Source: Candidatus Woesearchaeota archaeon (lineage in GTDB: Archaea; Nanobdellota; Nanobdellia; SCGC-AAA011-G17; JACOZS01). Taken from it: a stretch of 7,721 nucleotides of DNA. Location of the stretch: contig JACOZS010000066.1 in the NCBI GenBank assembly GCA_016181215.1, forward strand, positions 1-7,721, read 5' to 3'. Both the position numbers and the translations under genes were made by a program. The notes beneath the pieces are model-generated. The model saw only the letters and a program-made list of their open reading frames with translations, was not told the DNA's origin and searched no databases. Numbering within the stretch: position 1 is the stretch's first letter; every line of letters starts with the position of its first letter. This document shows, in pieces, positions 5,775 to 7,721 of the stretch.

Positions 5775-5907
5775 ACTATTTCAGGAAAATACTTTCCTCA
5801 TACTTAGCAGTATGGTTGGCGGATTAGCCGCTGGTTTTGGCGGAGCCATAATTGGCGGAATTTTGGGGCTCGTTTTAGACAATACAATTAATATTCATAA
5901 TCGGTAA
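5758..5907 (+). CDS. Small glycine-zipper membrane protein (49 aa), unknown function
   Basis: A 49-codon frame starting at an ATG at 5758 and ending with TAA at 5905-5907. A Shine-Dalgarno sequence AAAGGA (5746-5751) lies 6 nt upstream, inside the preceding gene, which it overlaps by 17 bp in another frame. The protein starts MAKPIKLFQENTF and then has one hydrophobic segment, about residues 13-40, packed with small residues: GGLAAGFGGAIIGGILG. The glycines fall on repeated GxxxG spacings, a glycine zipper that favours close helix packing or oligomers in membranes. Such segments occur in pore-forming peptides, assembly factors and many small phage or plasmid proteins, so function cannot be assigned. 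It would normally be missed for its length. The good ribosome-binding site and the clear segment make it a credible gene. Confidence 0.6.
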   Translation: MAKPIKLFQENTFLILSSMVGGLAAGFGGAIIGGILGLVLDNTINIHNR

Positions 5908-5913
5908 TAAAAA

Positions 5914-5924
5914 GCTTTAATAAT
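5914..5924 (+). promoter_or_regulatory. TATA-like box for the tRNA cluster
   Basis: GCTTTAATAAT, preceded by an A-run (AAAAA, 5909-5913) of the kind seen in archaeal BRE elements, is centred about 27 bp upstream of the first base of the tRNA-Arg gene. All three tRNAs are probably made from it, as the gaps between them are 2 and 8 nt. Confidence 0.5.
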
Positions 5925-5945
5925 CGAGGCTAGATTGAATTCTTA

Positions 5946-6030
5946 GGGCTCGTAGTTTAATGGACAGAATTTGGGGCTTCGGCTAAAGAGAGGAAACCCC
6001 ACGATCGAGGTTCGAATCCTCGCGAGCTCA
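5946..6030 (+). tRNA. tRNA-Arg (anticodon TCG) with a 13-nt intron
   Basis: The acceptor stem GGGCTCG pairs with CGAGCTC (one G-U) and the discriminator is A73. The D stem is GTTT/GAAT. The T arm CGAGG-TTCGAAT-CCTCG is perfect. The anticodon stem TGGGG/CCCCA is interrupted after position 37 by 13 extra bases (5983-5995). Without them the loop is CTTCGGA with anticodon TCG (5979-5981), an arginine tRNA. The CCA end is not encoded. It lies 38 bp after the glycine-zipper gene and 2 bp before the next tRNA. Confidence 0.93.
5983..5995 (+). other. Archaeal tRNA intron at position 37/38, bulge-helix-bulge
   Basis: The intron is CTAAAGAGAGGAA. Loop bases C32-T33-T34-C35 pair with the intron's GAGG (5990-5993), making the four-pair central helix (one G-U). 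It is flanked by the 3-base bulges GG|C and AA|A, where the splicing endonuclease would cut. The loop beyond has only six bases (TAAAGA), so the inner helix is missing and the motif is relaxed. At 13 nt this is near the short end for archaeal tRNA introns. Confidence 0.85.
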
Positions 6031-6032
6031 TT

Positions 6033-6106
6033 GGGGCTATGATCTAACCTGGCCATGATTCACGCTTAGGGAGCGTGTAGTTTCGGTTCAAATCCGAATA
6101 GCCCCA
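6033..6106 (+). tRNA. tRNA-Pro with anticodon AGG
   Basis: The acceptor stem GGGGCTA/TAGCCCC is perfect, with A73. The anticodon stem CACGC/GCGTG is perfect with a seven-base loop TTAGGGA, so positions 34-36 (6068-6070) are AGG and base 37 is G. The T arm TTCGG-TTCAAAT-CCGAA is perfect. The D stem is ATC/GAT with a T13-T22 mismatch, a pattern I recall for archaeal tRNA-Pro. CCA is not encoded. The body matches archaeal tRNA-Pro throughout, so the identity is firm. What is odd is A at position 34, where archaea almost always have G. Confidence 0.9.
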
Positions 6107-6114
6107 TTCTTTTT
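6107..6114 (+). terminator. T-rich spacer between the two tRNA-Pro genes
   Basis: TTCTTTTT follows the first tRNA-Pro directly. T-runs alone can end archaeal transcripts, but with another tRNA just beyond, it may give only partial termination or serve merely as a processing spacer. Confidence 0.3.
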
Positions 6115-6187
6115 GGGGTTATGGTCTAACTTGGTAGGATTCAACCTTCGGGAGGTTGATGTCTCGGTTCAAATCCGAGTAACCCCA
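6115..6187 (+). tRNA. tRNA-Pro (anticodon CGG)
   Basis: The acceptor GGGGTTA/TAACCCC, the anticodon stem CAACC/GGTTG with loop TTCGGGA (anticodon CGG, 6149-6151), and the T arm CTCGG-TTCAAAT-CCGAG are all fully paired, with A73 and no encoded CCA. It reads CCG. The D arm, T loop and overall layout closely follow the upstream tRNA-Pro, suggesting an old tandem duplication. Its 3' end lies only 2 bp from the stop codon of the convergent surface-protein gene. Confidence 0.95.
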
Positions 6188-6189
6188 GA

Positions 6190-7416
6190 TCAAGATTCTT
6201 CTTTTGTTATTGGAGATCTAAGTTGTACAGGAGACCGAAACTCGTAGCCTTTTTTCTCCATGGATTTCTTTATTCTATACAATAAAAAGATTGCAAGAAT
6301 GATGATACCACCACAAATAACTTTGTGGGCTTTACACTGATTGACTATGTTCTGAGTTTGTTTCTGAAGTTTTTGAAGCATTGTTAGTTTTTGGGATTCT
6401 GATGCATTATTTGATTCTATATCCTTCAGTTCCCTACTTGCTGCTTGGAGAGAATTAGCAATATCTATATGAGCTTGTTTGTAATCTATGTCTTCTTTAG
6501 TATCATCTCCTTCTCCTGCCCCATTAGAGACATCAGGGATTAAGGCATCAAAATCTGATAGCATGGGGTCTAACTTGGGGGCCAGGACTTGTACCGAGCT
6601 TTGGGTTTCAGGCGCTTTTACTTTTACCATAATCCCATTTTCATGCGTATTTTCAATTTTTGTCCCAGACCTAGTGTCCTCAATATCAAAAACAGGTAAT
6701 GGTACATCTGGCTGATCTGTTACTGCAGCCCTATTCATTGTTATTTCGGGAAACAAGGATTTTTCTGTTTTAATTATATTTAACTTCCGGGTTTGACCGA
6801 CTGGATAAAAAATATTATATTCTCCATCCATAAGAAGTCCTTCTTTGGTTTCCTTCACTACACCTCCTAATGGGTAGATTTCATCTACCATATTCCCTTT
6901 AAGTTCTGAAATGGATAGTGTAGAATCCTTGTCTAAAATATATGCAAGTGAAGTTCCCCCCCTTGGAACTATTTGTGCTGGGATATACGGTTCTGTTCTA
7001 CTTCCGTACCTGCTAAATGAACTGTCTCCCTGCAATATAAAACTTGAAATTTTATTTCCATCCACATGTATTATCGTTGAACCATCTTTGTTGTTGCTCT
7101 GTATGTCCCCGGCTGTTCCATCGATATGTCCGTACAAAGCCGTGTTTACAAAACCATTTGTTTCAATAATGCGTCTGCCATCTTTAATGTGTGTGGAGAT
7201 TGATGAAAATTCTTCATTCTTATTTTCTGCAGTTAAGGAACTTGAAAATCTATCTATGTCTTGGTATTTTGCTGTTCCCCCTACATCAAGATCCATAGAA
7301 ATTGATTCTTCCTCACCTGAATTTGGTAAAAGGGTAACATATCCGTTCTTAACATTTTTAAACATCCATTTATTTGATAGATTCAAAACCCGAAATTCCA
7401 GAATAAGATCTGCCAT
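6190..7416 (-). CDS. Cell-surface protein, stalk and C-terminal membrane anchor (probably 3' part of a frameshifted gene)
   Basis: A 408-residue frame not recognised as a known family. Residues about 20-280 are rich in Ser, Thr, Asn and Gly with short beta-like strands, e.g. GHIDGTAGDIQSNNKDGSTI and GLLMDGEYNIFYPVG, the look of an extracellular beta-rich domain. Residues 281-307 are an acidic linker, 308-360 a likely coiled coil, 366-380 one transmembrane segment (VICGGIIILAIFLLYR), then a basic cytosolic tail of about 28 residues. An ectodomain this size with a C-terminal anchor needs a signal peptide, and this frame has none. The frame just upstream supplies one. The ATG at 7416 has no adjacent ribosome-binding site and no TATA box at the usual distance. 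I infer one gene of about 496 residues broken near 7373-7375. Otherwise it is a second gene overlapping by 47 bp. Confidence 0.7.
   Translation of the reverse strand: MADLILEFRVLNLSNKWMFKNVKNGYVTLLPNSGEEESISMDLDVGGTAKYQDIDRFSSSLTAENKNEEFSSISTHIKDGRRIIETNGFVNTALYGHIDGTAGDIQSNNKDGSTIIHVDGNKISSFILQGDSSFSRYGSRTEPYIPAQIVPRGGTSLAYILDKDSTLSISELKGNMVDEIYPLGGVVKETKEGLLMDGEYNIFYPVGQTRKLNIIKTEKSLFPEITMNRAAVTDQPDVPLPVFDIEDTRSGTKIENTHENGIMVKVKAPETQSSVQVLAPKLDPMLSDFDALIPDVSNGAGEGDDTKEDIDYKQAHIDIANSLQAASRELKDIESNNASESQKLTMLQKLQKQTQNIVNQCKAHKVICGGIIILAIFLLYRIKKSMEKKGYEFRSPVQLRSPITKEES
6196..6205 (+). terminator. T-rich terminator of the tRNA cluster
   Basis: TTCTTCTTTT lies 8 bp past the last tRNA and within the final codons of the convergent gene. 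It is the only T-rich stretch close enough to end the tRNA transcript; assigned from position and composition only. Confidence 0.4.
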
Positions 7417-7681
7417 CTTGAAATTTTAGCACTTTTCCTTCTGGATTATAAGAGTTTATGTGCTTATTAAAAAAATTTGGGGGGAGCCAATCTCTTATGT
7501 TGGATGGCAAGTCTTCATAGTTTGTAATCTCTGGATTATTTGTTTGTGGTGTGGGGTTTTCATCTTTAAATCCAAAGACTTGGGCTTCCTGTCCCATAAC
7601 AACAGAAATGTAAACAGTAAGTAGAATAACAAGATAAATCATAAAAGTGGCTTTAAATCTTACAAGTCCTCTTTTTTGCAT
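7370..7681 (-). CDS. Signal-peptide-bearing N-terminal part of the surface protein
   Basis: A 103-residue frame starting MQKRGLVRFKATFMIYLVIL: a basic n-region, a hydrophobic core (about residues 12-29), then SVVMGQEA, a plausible signal peptidase site near G30-Q31. The mature part, with FGFKDENPTPQTNNPEIT and the later LPSNIRDWLPPNFF, is polar and ends at a TAA at 7370-7372. The ATG at 7681 has a TATA-like box centred 25 bp upstream, so this is the true start of the transcript. Removing one A from the AAA at 7373-7375 (minus-strand reading) turns ...GFESIK-stop into ...GFESI-NKWMFKNVKNGYV, running straight into the anchor frame. This supports a single secreted, membrane-anchored protein. If the stop is real, the product would be a small secreted protein. 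Confidence 0.72.
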   Translation of the reverse strand: MQKRGLVRFKATFMIYLVILLTVYISVVMGQEAQVFGFKDENPTPQTNNPEITNYEDLPSNIRDWLPPNFFNKHINSYNPEGKVLKFQDGRSYSGISGFESIK

Positions 7682-7700
7682 GTGTTTTTAATGTTTGGAT

Positions 7701-7711
7701 TAATATATAAA
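7701..7711 (-). promoter_or_regulatory. TATA-like box for the surface protein gene
   Basis: The minus strand reads ATTTATATATTAATCC, centred 25 bp upstream of the ATG at 7681, preceded by TTTAGTTAG. A similar sequence (TTTTAGTTAAGTTTATATATT) precedes the toxin-antitoxin operon. Confidence 0.5.
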
Positions 7712-7721
7712 TCTAACTAAA

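Noticed and set aside
5977..5996. Extra bases in tRNA-Arg as a sign of a pseudogene
   Set aside because: The insertion sits exactly at 37/38 and makes a bulge-helix-bulge; its removal gives a perfect tRNA.
5946..6187. tRNA cluster as an integration (att) site for a mobile element
   Set aside because: No integrase, no direct repeat of a tRNA 3' end and no element genes were found in the window.
6911..7429. Plus-strand open frame of 172 codons
   Set aside because: Opposite the surface-protein gene, which has coherent domain order (ectodomain, coiled coil, anchor); the plus-strand translation shows no such order and no promoter.

Overview
The window looks like a piece of an AT-rich archaeal genome, most likely a small-genome DPANN lineage (Woesearchaeales/Pacearchaeales-like; this placement is inference from gene style, not from a marker tree). 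The archaeal signs are direct. A tRNA-Arg carries an intron at 37/38 that folds as a bulge-helix-bulge. The tRNAs encode no CCA end. Most first-in-operon genes have a TATA-like box centred 25-27 bp upstream of the start codon, which is the geometry of leaderless archaeal transcripts, while operon-internal genes instead show a Shine-Dalgarno sequence or an ATGA overlap.

Region 1 (1-2714) holds three peptidases: the 5' end of an M16 (insulinase/pitrilysin-type) gene running off the left edge on the minus strand, an M24 (Xaa-Pro dipeptidase-like) gene on the plus strand, and an M17 leucyl aminopeptidase on the minus strand. M16 and M24 share a 40-bp divergent promoter, and M24 and M17 meet stop-to-stop with no gap. 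As given, the M24 gene is split by a 47-bp tandem duplication. Removing one copy restores a full 339-residue enzyme with all five metal ligands, so this is either a very recent mutation or an assembly artefact.

Region 2 (2777-5412, all minus strand) holds a toxin-antitoxin pair (DUF4258-type toxin upstream, YgiT-type zinc finger fused to an AbrB/MazE domain downstream) and a two-gene operon with an ATGA overlap. In that operon the first gene encodes an integral membrane protein that appears to fuse a PlsY-like acyltransferase domain to a DGK1/SEC59/VTE5-type CTP-dependent lipid kinase domain, and the second encodes an EamA/DMT transporter. The fusion protein is the most unusual gene here. Its PlsY half has lost signature residues, so its substrate is an open question.

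Region 3 (5413-6187, plus strand) holds two tiny overlapping membrane-protein genes (one only 49 codons and glycine-rich) followed by a tRNA cluster: tRNA-Arg(TCG) with a 13-nt intron, tRNA-Pro with anticodon AGG (A34 is very unusual in archaea), and tRNA-Pro(CGG).

Region 4 (6190-7721, minus strand) encodes what looks like one secreted, C-terminally anchored cell-surface protein. It is now split into a signal-peptide ORF and a stalk/anchor ORF in different frames. Loss of one A from an AAA run would join them into a protein of about 496 residues. No mobile element, CRISPR array or rRNA was seen.
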